Source of the DNA: Bacteroidota bacterium
Lineage (GTDB): Bacteria; Bacteroidota; Bacteroidia; Cytophagales; Cyclobacteriaceae
Direction: 5' to 3'
Assembly: GCA_016866235.1 (NCBI GenBank)
Contig: VGMW01000001.1
Span: 248,001-312,000 of the forward strand
DNA length: 64,000 nucleotides
In this document: one piece after another, positions 34,951 through 44,848 of the stretch
How the letters are laid out: every line of letters starts with the position of its first letter
How positions within the stretch are numbered: position 1 is the stretch's first letter
Notes under the pieces: model-generated
What the model was told of the DNA's origin: nothing
The model's database searches: none
Seen by the model: the letters and a program-made list of their open reading frames with translations, nothing else
Translations under genes and position numbers: made by a program

Positions 34951-35832
34951 ATGATCCGATCCATGACAGGTTTTGGAAATGCTGTGTTCTCCGGAGCGCT
35001 TGGAAACCTTTCGATTGAAATCAAGTCACTGAACTCAAAATTCCTGGACTTATCCATTCGGTTGCCGAAGGCCTATTCCGATTTTGAAACAGAATGGAGG
35101 TCGGTTATTGCGGATAAGCTTGAGCGAGGTAAGATTACTGTAAATGTGGAGTTGACCAAAAGTGGACAGCAGGAATTACACCAGTCTTATAACCTTGATC
35201 TCTTTAAAGCCTACTATGGTGAATTAAAGAAATTGGCTACTTCAGTTTCCTCAGAGGTAAGTGATCAGCTTTTTAGTTTGGCATTACATTCTCCAGATGT
35301 CATTCAATCCGCACAAAAGGAAACCATCTCCTCCGATGAAAAAATGCTCATTAAGGATTTATTAATCAAGGCCATTGATGAATGTGATCGTTTTAGGATT
35401 TCTGAAGGTAAAATCCTAGGAGAAAAACTTTCGGAATACATCGCGCATATAAAAGTTGGACTCAAGGAGGTCAAATCACTGGATCCTACAAGAGTAGAAA
35501 AGATCAGAGCCAGGATTACGGGGCGATTAACTGAATTTTTTGGGTCAGAGGGCTTTGATTTGAACCGGTTGGAGCAGGAAATGATCTATTACATTGAAAA
35601 ACTTGACATCACCGAGGAAATAGTTCGGCTGAGTGCACATCTGGATCATTTTCTTCAACTCCTTCAACAACCTCAATCGAATGGTAAGAAGCTTGGATTT
35701 CTTGCACAGGAGATCGGACGAGAGATCAACACCATTGGATCAAAAGCAAATGATGCTGTCATGCAGGTCCACGTCGTAAAGATGAAAGATGAGCTGGAGC
35801 GCATCAAAGAGCAGCTCAATAATATTTTATAG
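34951..35832 (+). CDS. yicC: YicC-family endoribonuclease
   Basis: ATG 34951 gives 293 residues starting MIRSMTGFGNAVF, the standard YicC beginning; the TTG at 34942 is unneeded. The N-terminal YicC domain has EIKSLNSKFLDLSIRLP. The C-terminal DUF1732 part has EEIVRLSAHLDHFLQLL, KKLGFLAQEIGREINTIGSKAND and ends VKMKDELERIKEQLNNIL. In E. coli YicC is an endoribonuclease that affects sRNA turnover; in other species it is linked to late stationary-phase survival. Length matches. The gene is normal. Confidence 0.95.
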   Translation: MIRSMTGFGNAVFSGALGNLSIEIKSLNSKFLDLSIRLPKAYSDFETEWRSVIADKLERGKITVNVELTKSGQQELHQSYNLDLFKAYYGELKKLATSVSSEVSDQLFSLALHSPDVIQSAQKETISSDEKMLIKDLLIKAIDECDRFRISEGKILGEKLSEYIAHIKVGLKEVKSLDPTRVEKIRARITGRLTEFFGSEGFDLNRLEQEMIYYIEKLDITEEIVRLSAHLDHFLQLLQQPQSNGKKLGFLAQEIGREINTIGSKANDAVMQVHVVKMKDELERIKEQLNNIL

Positions 35833-35837
35833 AACTG

Positions 35838-35857
35838 AAAACAATTCGTGTTGTTTT
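35838..35857 (+). terminator. Possible rho-independent terminator after yicC
   Basis: AAAACAA (35838-35844) pairs with TTGTTTT (35851-35857) over a 6-base loop, followed by TT. The stem is weak, with two pairs containing C or G. It lies between convergent yicC and the rRNA methyltransferase gene, where a terminator would be expected. Confidence 0.35.
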
Positions 35858-35879
35858 TTCAAAGGACACTAGGATATAA

Positions 35880-37070
35880 TTAATTGAGTTTTCTAAGTCT
35901 GGCCATGTAAAATCCATCGGTGCCTTCTGACGGAAATAAACTTCGCTCTTCCTCCAGAATAAAATTTGGATTTGTTTCTAAGAAATTCTTCACCTGAAAT
36001 CCATTCTCGGAGGGCAGGATGCTGCAGGTGGCATACACCATCGTGCCGCCCGGCTTTAAAATCCGGTGGTAAAGGTTAAGGATTTCCTTTTGCTGGTTTT
36101 TGGTTTCCTCAATGGATGCCATGCTCAGCTTCCATTTGGCATCTGGATTTCTCCTCAAAACGCCTAGACCTGAGCAGGGTACATCCAACAGTAATCGGTC
36201 TGCGGAATGTTCAAGGCGCTTGATGGTTTTTGTGCCTTCAATAATCCGGGTTTCAATGTTGCTGCTGCCAGCCCTGCGAGCCCTCTTTTTAAGTTCATCA
36301 AGTTTCCAGCCGGCAGTATCCATCGCAACAATCTTCCCCGAGTTTCCCATGATGCTCGATAGATGCAGCGATTTTCCTCCCGCGCCAGCGCAGGCATCAA
36401 CAATTCGCTCCCCTTGTTGCGGATTCAGAAAAAGTGCCACCTGCTGGGAGGCAGCATCCTGGACTTCAAATAATCCTGACTGAAAGGCAGTGGACCGAAA
36501 AATATTTTTCCTTTCAACCAATTCGATAGCCGTGGATGGATGATCAAGTGCTGTTGCCTCAATTCCTTCTTCGTGTAGTTGCTTAAGTAGTCTTTGTCGA
36601 TCGGTTTTAAGCGTATTCACGCGCAGGTGGACCGGTGCCGGATTGTTAAGTGATTCCAATTCTATTGGCCATCGTGTGCCCAATTCTAATTCCCCTAGCG
36701 TATCCAGCCAGTCCGGAATGCTCATCCGGATTTTTCTCGGGAAGGAGTCTGACTTAATTTCTGAGACAATTTTTTCCTTCTGGTAATCGGAGAAAATATT
36801 CCAACCAGGGAGTTCATTAAACTTCCATACCAGATAAACTGCTACCATGGCTTCTAAGTTGTTTTCAGAAGTCTTGGCGATGGCTGCCAGCCAGCGACGC
36901 CAGCGTACGATATCATAAATGGTTTCAGCGATGAAACGGCGATCTCGTGAGCCCCAGCGAGGATCCTGTTTCAGAAGACGTTCAATTACTTTATCGGCGT
37001 ATTCCTGGTCGGTGAAGATTCTGTCCAATCCATCTAAAACAGCATTTACCAGGTTAGGGTAGAGTTTCAC
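35880..37070 (-). CDS. RsmB/NSUN-family RNA (cytosine-5) methyltransferase
   Basis: The 396-residue protein starts at GTG (37068-37070). Its N-terminal part (about 1-150) is helical and may bind RNA. The SAM-binding motif VDACAGAGGKSLHLSS is near residue 225. The two catalytic Cys motifs are DVPCSGLGVLRRNPDAKW and YATCSILPSENG. It is closest to RsmB, which makes m5C967 in 16S rRNA, but the N-terminal NusB-like domain is not convincing, so another rRNA or tRNA target is possible. It is convergent with yicC and divergent from the isomerase gene. Confidence 0.88.
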   Translation of the reverse strand: MKLYPNLVNAVLDGLDRIFTDQEYADKVIERLLKQDPRWGSRDRRFIAETIYDIVRWRRWLAAIAKTSENNLEAMVAVYLVWKFNELPGWNIFSDYQKEKIVSEIKSDSFPRKIRMSIPDWLDTLGELELGTRWPIELESLNNPAPVHLRVNTLKTDRQRLLKQLHEEGIEATALDHPSTAIELVERKNIFRSTAFQSGLFEVQDAASQQVALFLNPQQGERIVDACAGAGGKSLHLSSIMGNSGKIVAMDTAGWKLDELKKRARRAGSSNIETRIIEGTKTIKRLEHSADRLLLDVPCSGLGVLRRNPDAKWKLSMASIEETKNQQKEILNLYHRILKPGGTMVYATCSILPSENGFQVKNFLETNPNFILEEERSLFPSEGTDGFYMARLRKLN

Positions 37071-37125
37071 CTTTGATGATTTTTTGCGAATTTGGTCAGC
37101 GCTACTTTAACAAACACCTGCAAAT

Positions 37126-38040
37126 ATGAAAAGAAGAAATTTTATTCGTGAAGCGACCTTTGGTTCTGCTTTACTGGGACTTTCCTTTAATCAAGACAGT
37201 CAAGCCCAATCTGTGGCAAAACCTGCAGGTGAGCTTTTTAGGCTCAACTATGCTCCCCATGATGGTATGTTTTCTTCCCATGCTGGTAAGGTATTTACGG
37301 ATCAGATAAGGTTTATGGCGGATCAGGGTTTCAGAGCGATTGAGGACAATGGACTTCTCAACCGGAGTTTGGCTGAACAGGAGGCCATTGGCAAAACGCT
37401 GTCTCAGTTAAACATGACCATGGGTGTTTTTGTGGTCGATGGTGGTGACAATTGGAAAATTTCACTAACCACAGGTAAAAAGGATTTTCTGGAAAATTTT
37501 CTTGCTACTTGTCGTAAGTGTGTTGAAGCTGCGAAACGGGTGAATGCGAAATGGATGACCGTGGTACCTGGATTTTTTGAGCGAAAACTTCCATTGGATA
37601 TTCAAACGGCTAATGTGGTTGAGGCCTTAAGGCGTGGAGCAGAAATTTTTGAGCCGCACGGCCTGATTATGGTGTTGGAGCCGCTCAGTGATACGCCCGA
37701 ATTATTTTTAAGACATGCTCCCCAGACTTACATGATTTGTAAAGCAGTCAACAGTCCGTCTTGTAAAATCCTGTATGACGTATACCACATGCAGCGCAAC
37801 GAAGGGCATTTGATTCCAACCATTGAACAATGTTGGGACGAGATTGCCTATTTCCAGATCGGGGATAATCCTGGAAGAAAGGAGCCAACAACAGGGGAGA
37901 TCAATTACAAGAATATTTTTAAGTACATCCATTCAAAGGGTTATAAGGGCGTTATGGGGATGGAACATGGGAATTCTATGCCTGGAAAAGAAGGCGAACT
38001 TGCCTTGATAAAAGCTTACCGCGAGTCAGATCAATTTTAA
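37126..38040 (+). CDS. Hydroxypyruvate isomerase-like TIM barrel protein with Tat-type signal
   Basis: The 304-residue protein begins MKRRNFIREATFGSALLGLSF, a twin-arginine-like leader, so it is probably exported. The mature part is an AP2Ec/xylose isomerase-like TIM barrel with metal-binding residues in MVLEPLSD, ILYDVYHMQRNEG, FQIGDNPGR and GVMGMEHGNS. Hydroxypyruvate isomerases interconvert hydroxypyruvate and tartronate semialdehyde; exported members in Bacteroidota may act on other sugars. It is followed after 11 bases by a CHAT-TPR gene, but a functional tie is not evident. Confidence 0.8.
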   Translation: MKRRNFIREATFGSALLGLSFNQDSQAQSVAKPAGELFRLNYAPHDGMFSSHAGKVFTDQIRFMADQGFRAIEDNGLLNRSLAEQEAIGKTLSQLNMTMGVFVVDGGDNWKISLTTGKKDFLENFLATCRKCVEAAKRVNAKWMTVVPGFFERKLPLDIQTANVVEALRRGAEIFEPHGLIMVLEPLSDTPELFLRHAPQTYMICKAVNSPSCKILYDVYHMQRNEGHLIPTIEQCWDEIAYFQIGDNPGRKEPTTGEINYKNIFKYIHSKGYKGVMGMEHGNSMPGKEGELALIKAYRESDQF

Positions 38041-38051
38041 TCGGGCGTGAT

Positions 38052-40850
38052 ATGCTGAGGGTAATCCTTATCCTGTTTTGCTGCTCAGCTGGCACTTTGT
38101 TTGGTCAGGATTGCGGGAGATTGCTTACCGGAGCGATTGGTCGTGCCGGCTCTGACAAAAAAGCTAGACTTGATTCTCTGGATTTTCAATTTGCTATAAC
38201 GGTAAGTGAAAACACCGGATTGATTGATGCTTCCCAAAAAGGAGAGATTAGCGCTAACCTTCTCTACTTGATGCGTGATGAGGGTGAAAAAACAGCATCC
38301 GAACGTGCGCGGGACACGCTTAATGCAGCCATTCAAAATTATAAGCTTCGATTTTATTGGTTGGCAGAATCAGGGTTTTTTGATGTAAAGCGCATGATGG
38401 AACGGGATGGATTAACTGGTGAGATTAATTATATCCGGTGCATCTCGAATATAGGTTTGCTGGCGATGATCAGGGGAAAGACCACTGAGGCGGAGAAGTA
38501 CTTGAAGGAGGCCACGGGAATGTCGCTTAGGAAACTTGGTGACCGCTCCGCAGGCTATGCAGCCAATCTCAACAATTCAGCCAAACTCCAACAGTTGCTT
38601 GGCAATTACAATGAGGCAGAGAAGTTATTCAATCAGTCGTTTCGGCTGGTTGGATATAATTATGGGGAGACCAGTCTTCAGGCGGCGATTGTTCAAAACA
38701 ACATTGCTATGCTTAATCTGACCATGGGAAGAAAGAACGAGGCGATCCAGCGCATGGAAAAGTCTTCAGCCGCGGCTGCTGCATCTTTCGATTCAGGACT
38801 AAAAGGGAAAAAGTCATTTGAAAACCGAATGTTCTTGTCCAATCTTGCTTTGGTGTATCAGTCGGCAGGAAAATTTTTGGATGCGGAAAAAACTTTTCTG
38901 GAGATCAAATCCATTTTCGAAAAAAGACAACAGTCCAATAATCCTGAATATGCCGGGATGCTTCGTCAGCTCGCACTACTTTATATTAAAATGGGTAAGC
39001 CCGAAAGTTCGGAATCTCTTTTGATTTCCTCTCTCGATATTTTTAAAAAGAAGTTTACCGAAATAAGTCCAGCCTATGCTTCAGCCTTACACGATTTAGG
39101 TGTTTTAAATCGAATAACAGGCAGACTAACTGAATCAGAGACAAATCTTCAAAAGGCTTTAACGATAAGGCTAAAAGTTTTGGGTGACCGTCACCCGGAT
39201 TATGCCAAATCTCTGGAGGAGCTTGGATTAACCCAATGGAAGGCTGGTGGACTGGCTAAGGCGTATCAAAATCTGAAGGCCTCGGCTGATTTGAGCATCA
39301 GTTTTATCAATCAGTATTTCCGGCCCATGAGCGAGGTTGAAAAAACCAGGTATTGGGAATTGTTGCAACCCTCGTTTCAAAAATTTTATGCCTTTGCGAT
39401 TGATTATGCGCCTCAATTTCCCTTGGTCATGAGGGATGTTTTTGAGTACCAGATGGTAACCAAGGCTATTTTATTGGGCTCAACTTCAAAAGTTAAGCGA
39501 GCAATATTAAGCAGTGCTGATAGGGTATTGATTCGGGATTATAACCAATGGATTCGCAGGAAAGAGGAACTGGCAAGATTGTACAGTTTTTCAAGAGAAG
39601 ATCTTGAAGCACAAAAAATCAACCTGAAATTATTAGAGCAACAGGCCAATAACCTGGAAAAGAGTTTATCGGATCGGTCTATTCAGTTTACCGATGGATT
39701 CGTGGCAAAGACCACTTCCTTTTCCGATGTGGCCTCGATTCTTGGAGATCAGGAAATGGCCCTTGAGATGATTAGGCTCCGACTGGTCCGAGATGACCAG
39801 TCTGAAGAAATAAAGTATTTAGCGCTAGCCGTAAAAAAGGGAATGCAGGTTCCTGCCTTTATCGTTATGGACCAGGGTAAACTGCTAGAGACTAAATCGG
39901 CGAAGGTTTATAAAAATGCCATTCAGCAGAGGGTTGCTGACCCAGTTTCATTCACTCAATACTGGAAGCCGCTCGTAGGTTTAACCGATAAGGTTAAACG
40001 AATTTATTTTTCGGCGGATGGTGTCTACAATCAGATCAACCTTAATACCATTCGAACACCGGAAGGGAACTTTGTGTTGGATTTGTTTGAAGTTGTTTTT
40101 CTGGGAAATCCACGAGAGGTGATTGGTTTAAAAGCACCAGTAATTGAGGCTTCAGTTAAAACAGCCTTTCTTTTAGGGTATCCTGATTATGGAGGGTATG
40201 TTGTGCCCCTTCCCGGAACAAAAGTTGAATTGGAAGGGGTGTCTAAAATACTTTCTGCTGCAGGGTATAAAATCAATTTGAGGCAGCAGGCCGAGGCGAG
40301 TGAAGCAAACATAAAATTGATTCAGTCACCTTCAATTGTTCATCTGGCAACCCACGGATATTTTTTGGCTGATCATGAAGTTGGTGATGGATTTTCCATG
40401 GGGATCGAAGCTGAAAATGCTCGAAGCAATCCTTTGCTAAGATCGGGTTTGATTCTATCTGGCGCAGGAAGGACGTCTTCTGATACCTCGCGGGTTGATT
40501 TTAGCACATCGGATAATGGAATTCTCACTGCTTATGAAGCGATGAATTTGAATCTGGAGGGCACCTCACTTGTGGTGTTAAGTGCTTGTGAAACTGGTCT
40601 TGGAGAGGTAAAGGCCGGTGAGGGGGTTTATGGTCTGCAACGGGCATTTTTAGCCGCGGGAGCAAGGTCTTTGGTAATGAGTCTCTGGAAGGTGGATGAT
40701 ACGGCTACTCAGGAACTGATGAGTTTTTTTTATGCCGCGATGTTGAAAAATCCAGATCGCCCACAGGCTTTCCGGTCTGCACAAAAACTATTGATGCAAA
40801 AGTATCCCGACCCTTATTATTGGGGGGCGTTTTTGTTATTGGTTAAATAG
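38052..40850 (+). CDS. TPR-CHAT protein (putative caspase-like protease), exported
   Basis: The 932-residue protein has a signal peptide (LRVILILFCCSAGTLFGQ). About residues 110-420 form TPR repeats (for example AAIVQNNIAMLNLTMGRKNEA, SASALHDLGVL-type units). A helical linker precedes a C-terminal CHAT domain, about residues 640-930, with catalytic His768 (HLATHGYF) and Cys846 (LSACETGLGE). CHAT proteins are caspase-HetF-like peptidases; some TPR-CHAT proteins act in defence with CRISPR (Craspase), but the exported bacteroidetal type is far more common and its target is unknown. No defence genes are adjacent. Complete and intact. Confidence 0.92.
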   Translation: MLRVILILFCCSAGTLFGQDCGRLLTGAIGRAGSDKKARLDSLDFQFAITVSENTGLIDASQKGEISANLLYLMRDEGEKTASERARDTLNAAIQNYKLRFYWLAESGFFDVKRMMERDGLTGEINYIRCISNIGLLAMIRGKTTEAEKYLKEATGMSLRKLGDRSAGYAANLNNSAKLQQLLGNYNEAEKLFNQSFRLVGYNYGETSLQAAIVQNNIAMLNLTMGRKNEAIQRMEKSSAAAAASFDSGLKGKKSFENRMFLSNLALVYQSAGKFLDAEKTFLEIKSIFEKRQQSNNPEYAGMLRQLALLYIKMGKPESSESLLISSLDIFKKKFTEISPAYASALHDLGVLNRITGRLTESETNLQKALTIRLKVLGDRHPDYAKSLEELGLTQWKAGGLAKAYQNLKASADLSISFINQYFRPMSEVEKTRYWELLQPSFQKFYAFAIDYAPQFPLVMRDVFEYQMVTKAILLGSTSKVKRAILSSADRVLIRDYNQWIRRKEELARLYSFSREDLEAQKINLKLLEQQANNLEKSLSDRSIQFTDGFVAKTTSFSDVASILGDQEMALEMIRLRLVRDDQSEEIKYLALAVKKGMQVPAFIVMDQGKLLETKSAKVYKNAIQQRVADPVSFTQYWKPLVGLTDKVKRIYFSADGVYNQINLNTIRTPEGNFVLDLFEVVFLGNPREVIGLKAPVIEASVKTAFLLGYPDYGGYVVPLPGTKVELEGVSKILSAAGYKINLRQQAEASEANIKLIQSPSIVHLATHGYFLADHEVGDGFSMGIEAENARSNPLLRSGLILSGAGRTSSDTSRVDFSTSDNGILTAYEAMNLNLEGTSLVVLSACETGLGEVKAGEGVYGLQRAFLAAGARSLVMSLWKVDDTATQELMSFFYAAMLKNPDRPQAFRSAQKLLMQKYPDPYYWGAFLLLVK

Positions 40851-40866
40851 GTCATGGTAATTAATT

Positions 40867-42294
40867 ATGGTTAAGCGAATGAGGACATCAGTAACATTTT
40901 TTCTTTTTATTTTTTCTCTTCAGGTTTTTGGTCAGGGGATTCAGCCAACTGAGGTTTTAAATCCAAAGAAAACTTCGAATGGTTATGTCAGCGATGTCTA
41001 TGGATTGTTGGATAAAGTTGAAACAGATTCTATAACAAGAATTTTAGATGCCCTGGAGCGAAGGACTACGGTACAATCAGCTGTGGTGGTATTGAATTCG
41101 ATAGGAGATCAGGATGTTTTTACTTTTTCGCAAGACCTGTTTAACCATTGGGGTATTGGTCACTCAGAAAATAACAATGGATTATTGATACTTCTAATTA
41201 TCGATCAAAAAACGGTACGCATTCATACGGGTTATGGTTTGGAAGGTTTGTTACCCGATGCAACTACAAAGAGAATTCAGGCTGAGGAAATGGTGCCTCA
41301 TTTTAAGAAAGGTGAATTTGGAAAGGGTCTATTAATGGGAGTGCAAAAAATTGTCAGGATCCTGGAATCACCAAAAGCCATCGAGGAGGTAAAAACAGTT
41401 CAGGATAATGCGGTTGATTTAGAAATGATAAGATGGATTTTATTTTTTCTTGCCTTGACTACTATAGCAATTTGGTATTGGATCAAGCGAAGGAACAAGC
41501 ACTTTGATGCTGCAACCGATAAAAATAATTTTCCTTCGGAGCGAATTGGTCAGGGGTTGTGGTTAATTTTTTATGGCGTTGTCCCGGTCTTACTAATGGT
41601 TATTGGCTTATGGATCATTGGTGACCTACCCACCTTTTTCCTGGCGGTTTATGGTTATGCTGCGGTAATGTTTTTTTGGCGTCGACTGCGAATGGGGCGG
41701 GAACTAAGGGAAATGGAGGGTAAAAAATTATTTAGAAGAGCTTATCAGTATCTGGAGCACCGTCAGACCATGTATATCGTATTATCGGTCATATTTCCAT
41801 TGCCTTTCCTAATCCTGATTCCGTTTTATTTTCGGAAAAAGCAGCAATACCGAACCTGTGCCCGTCCGTGTCACAAATGCGATAAGGTCATCCACGCCAG
41901 GCTTGATGAAAAAACAGATGATGAGCATCTGAGCCTTTCACAAAAATTTGAGGAATCAATTGAGTCATTGGATTATGATGTGTGGTTTTGCCGTTCCTGT
42001 GGTGCCAAAGAAATCCTACGATATCCGGGTAAGAAATCTGGCTATGAGGAATGTCCAAAGTGTGCTGTGCAGGCTTATTATCTGGAGTCCGCCATAACGC
42101 TGGTATCGGCCACGACTTCATTGGAGGGGCTGAGAGAGGAGACCAAAGCATGTAAGTATTGCGGCCTTGTGGCCAAGCGCAAGTATTCAGTTCCAAAACT
42201 TGAAACCAGTACCTCGGGTGGAAGTGGCAGCTCCGGCTCTGGAAGTTTTGGCGGTGGGCGATCCGGTGGCGGAGGCAGCAGTAGTTCCTGGTGA
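40867..42294 (+). CDS. TPM-domain membrane protein with C-terminal zinc-ribbon pairs and Gly/Ser tail
   Basis: The 475-residue protein has a signal peptide (VTFFLFIFSLQVFG), a TPM domain at about residues 35-170 (YVSDVYGLLDKVETDSI, GLLILLIIDQKTVRIHTGYGLEGLLPD), then about four membrane helices. The cytosolic C-terminal part has four CxxC knuckles (CHKC, CRSC, CPKC, CKYC), presumably zinc ribbons, and a Gly/Ser-rich end, SFGGGRSGGGGSSSSW, common in YgcG-type proteins. TPM domains have been linked to phosphatase activity and photosystem or membrane maintenance. It follows the CHAT gene by 16 bases, so the two may be co-transcribed. Confidence 0.85.
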   Translation: MVKRMRTSVTFFLFIFSLQVFGQGIQPTEVLNPKKTSNGYVSDVYGLLDKVETDSITRILDALERRTTVQSAVVVLNSIGDQDVFTFSQDLFNHWGIGHSENNNGLLILLIIDQKTVRIHTGYGLEGLLPDATTKRIQAEEMVPHFKKGEFGKGLLMGVQKIVRILESPKAIEEVKTVQDNAVDLEMIRWILFFLALTTIAIWYWIKRRNKHFDAATDKNNFPSERIGQGLWLIFYGVVPVLLMVIGLWIIGDLPTFFLAVYGYAAVMFFWRRLRMGRELREMEGKKLFRRAYQYLEHRQTMYIVLSVIFPLPFLILIPFYFRKKQQYRTCARPCHKCDKVIHARLDEKTDDEHLSLSQKFEESIESLDYDVWFCRSCGAKEILRYPGKKSGYEECPKCAVQAYYLESAITLVSATTSLEGLREETKACKYCGLVAKRKYSVPKLETSTSGGSGSSGSGSFGGGRSGGGGSSSSW

Positions 42295-42322
42295 AATACT
42301 TTTCCGGAGCGCTACACTCTAA

Positions 42323-42739
42323 TTAAGAGAAAACCCTGAGTTCAGGAGATTTGAAGCTTGTATTGTACGAACGCAATGGTACCTGTGCAGGTCCTCTTAA
42401 TACTGCACCGGATGTGCTGAACTCACTTCCGTGTGCGTTACAAATCATTTTTGAAGCAGAGGCTGAGTATTCAACAGCAACATTATTGTGCGTGCATGAT
42501 TTCGATAATGCAACAAAAGAGTCGGTTCCAGTTCTGGCGATAATAACTCCATCCTTGTAAACGAATCCTCCTACACTTTTCAGCGGACTAAAGGAAGCAT
42601 CCTCGATATTGATGGTAAAATCAATTCCATTGGTTGGGGTAACAGAATCGTTATCGTCTGAACAGCTTACCAACCCACAGTAAGCGCAGACTGCGACTGC
42701 ACCTGTGCCCAATTGTTTTAAAAATTCAGCTCTTTCCAT
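42323..42739 (-). CDS. Rieske [2Fe-2S] domain protein, probably membrane-anchored
   Basis: The 138-residue protein starts MERAEFLKQLGTGAVAVCAYC, with a Cys-containing hydrophobic N-terminus that may be a lipid anchor (LVSCSD could be the lipobox) or signal. The cluster ligands are in SCTHNN and CNAHGSEF (C-x-H and C-x2-H). This is a small ferredoxin-like Rieske protein, not a bc1 subunit; it likely transfers electrons to an unknown partner. It is convergent with the TPM gene. No electron-transfer partner is nearby. Confidence 0.88.
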   Translation of the reverse strand: MERAEFLKQLGTGAVAVCAYCGLVSCSDDNDSVTPTNGIDFTINIEDASFSPLKSVGGFVYKDGVIIARTGTDSFVALSKSCTHNNVAVEYSASASKMICNAHGSEFSTSGAVLRGPAQVPLRSYNTSFKSPELRVFS

Positions 42740-42814
42740 AGTTGAATGATTTTGGTTTCAGAAATGGTTTTACGTGACTTCAAATAACATTTCAAATATC
42801 GCGTAAATTGCCAA

Positions 42815-44848
42815 ATGAATTTCAAAATCGTCAGTGAGTTCACTCCAACAGGTGACCAGCCTCAGGCTATTGAACAGCTGGTTCAGGGAGTAAATTCAGG
42901 CGAGCCTGCTCAAACCCTGTTGGGCGTTACGGGTTCTGGAAAAACTTTCACCATGGCAAATGTCATTGCCAGATTAAATAAACCAACGCTGATTTTGAGT
43001 CATAACAAAACATTGGCTGCTCAGTTGTATGGTGAGTTCAAGCAATTTTTTCCTGAGAACGCTGTTGAATATTTTATTTCATACTACGATTACTATCAAC
43101 CTGAGGCTTACATTCCGACCTCCAACCTTTACATCGAAAAAGATCTCTCGATCAACGATGAAATTGAAAAGCTAAGGCTAAGTGCCACAGCATCGCTTCT
43201 AACCGGCCGGAGGGATATTGTGGTTGTAGCTTCTGTATCCTGCATTTATGGGATTGGAAATCCTGAGGAGTTCGGGAAAAATAAGGTTCAACTTCGGATT
43301 GGTGACACCATTGCAAGAAACCGGTTACTTTTTCAATTGGTGGATATACTTTACAGCCGCACCGAGTTGGAATTTAAGCGCGGTAATTTCAGGGTTAAAG
43401 GAGATACCGTTGATGTTTTCCCTGCTTACACCGATTATGCTTTAAGAATTTATTTTTTTGGTGATGAAGTGGAGGCAATTCATATCATTGATCCCACCAG
43501 CGGATTAAAAATTTCAGAGGAACAAGCCGTCACGATCTTTCCCGCTAACCTATTTGTTACCGGTAAGGAATTGTTGCATGCTGCTATACGGGAAATTCAA
43601 GGTGATCTGGTTACACAAATTGCCATGTTTGAAGAAGAAAAGCGCCACCTGGAAGCACACCGAATCAAGGAGCGCACAGAGTTTGACCTTGAAATGATGC
43701 GGGAACTCGGCTATTGCAGTGGAATTGAAAATTATTCCAGGTATTTCGATCGCCGTCAACCGGGTCAACGCCCGTTTTGTTTGTTGGATTATTTCCCGGA
43801 TGATTTTTTGATGATCATTGACGAGAGCCATGTCACCGTACCGCAGATTCGGGCCATGTGGGGAGGGGATCGAAGCCGTAAGGTTAACCTGGTTGATTAT
43901 GGTTTCAGGCTCCCTGCTGCTTTGGACAACCGTCCATTAACCTTCGCTGAATTTGAATCCATCGTGAAGCAAATTGTCTACGTTAGTGCTACGCCAGCCG
44001 AGTATGAATTGATTAAGTCAGATGGTGTGGTGGTGGAGCAGTTGGTTCGTCCCACCGGTCTTCTGGATCCTGAAATTGATGTCCGTCCAACGAAGCATCA
44101 GATCGATGACTTGCTGGAGGAAATTGATGAAAGGGTTAAAAAAAAGGAACGTGTGTTGGTGACGACCCTTACAAAGCGGATGGCCGAAGAGCTAACGCGA
44201 TACATGGATCGGGTATCTGTGAAGTGTCGTTACATACATTCTGAAGTCGATACCCTGCAAAGGGTAGAACTTTTGAGGGAATTGCGGCTGGGTGTTTACG
44301 ATGTATTGGTTGGTGTAAACCTTCTTAGAGAAGGTTTGGACCTTCCCGAGGTTTCATTGGTGGCTATTTTGGATGCTGATAAGGAAGGTTTTTTGCGAAA
44401 CCAGCGGTCATTGGTGCAAACAATAGGTCGTGCAGCCAGGAATGTGAATGGTAAGGTGATTATGTACGCTGATAAAGTTACTGAGTCGATGGACAATGCG
44501 ATTAAGGAAACAAATCGACGCAGGGAAGTTCAAAAGGCATACAATGAAAAACATGGCATTATACCCCGTACGGTTACCAAGTCTGCCGGTGAAATACTGT
44601 TGCAAACCAAAGTAGCGGATTCAAAGAAGAGTGCGGTAAAATATTACAATGAACCTCAAGAGTTGAGCCTCGTTGCCGATCCGGTCACCAGCCTGATGCC
44701 GGCAGCAGATTTGGAAAAATTAGCGGCTCGGACCAAAAAAGCGATGGAAAAGGCAGCCAAGGAATTGGAATTTATGGAAGCTGCAAGGCTAAGGGATGAA
44801 TATTTGGCTTTGGTTAAATTGATCGGTGAGAAGTCAGCCACGAAATGA
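42815..44848 (+). CDS. uvrB: Excinuclease ABC subunit B
   Basis: The 677-residue protein has full UvrB architecture: Walker [16 protein letters not shown], the beta-hairpin [16 protein letters not shown]-like [12 protein letters not shown], helicase motif [19 protein letters not shown], and the C-terminal UVR motif [21 protein letters not shown] that binds UvrC. It verifies damage during nucleotide excision repair with UvrA and UvrC. Length and motifs are normal. It is divergent from the Rieske gene over 75 bases, and its stop overlaps the next gene's start. Confidence 0.98.
   Translation: MNFKIVSEFTPTGDQPQAIEQLVQGVNSGEPAQTLLGVTGSGKTFTMANVIARLNKPTLILSHNKTLAAQLYGEFKQFFPENAVEYFISYYDYYQPEAYIPTSNLYIEKDLSINDEIEKLRLSATASLLTGRRDIVVVASVSCIYGIGNPEEFGKNKVQLRIGDTIARNRLLFQLVDILYSRTELEFKRGNFRVKGDTVDVFPAYTDYALRIYFFGDEVEAIHIIDPTSGLKISEEQAVTIFPANLFVTGKELLHAAIREIQGDLVTQIAMFEEEKRHLEAHRIKERTEFDLEMMRELGYCSGIENYSRYFDRRQPGQRPFCLLDYFPDDFLMIIDESHVTVPQIRAMWGGDRSRKVNLVDYGFRLPAALDNRPLTFAEFESIVKQIVYVSATPAEYELIKSDGVVVEQLVRPTGLLDPEIDVRPTKHQIDDLLEEIDERVKKKERVLVTTLTKRMAEELTRYMDRVSVKCRYIHSEVDTLQRVELLRELRLGVYDVLVGVNLLREGLDLPEVSLVAILDADKEGFLRNQRSLVQTIGRAARNVNGKVIMYADKVTESMDNAIKETNRRREVQKAYNEKHGIIPRTVTKSAGEILLQTKVADSKKSAVKYYNEPQELSLVADPVTSLMPAADLEKLAARTKKAMEKAAKELEFMEAARLRDEYLALVKLIGEKSATK

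Noticed and set aside
36100-36483. Plus-strand ORF opposite the rRNA methyltransferase gene
   Set aside because: The opposite strand encodes intact catalytic motifs; this frame is a shadow.
38052-40850. CHAT protein as part of a CRISPR-linked (Craspase) or other defence island
   Set aside because: No gRAMP, CRISPR array, STAND or toxin gene is near, and a signal peptide places it outside the cytoplasm.
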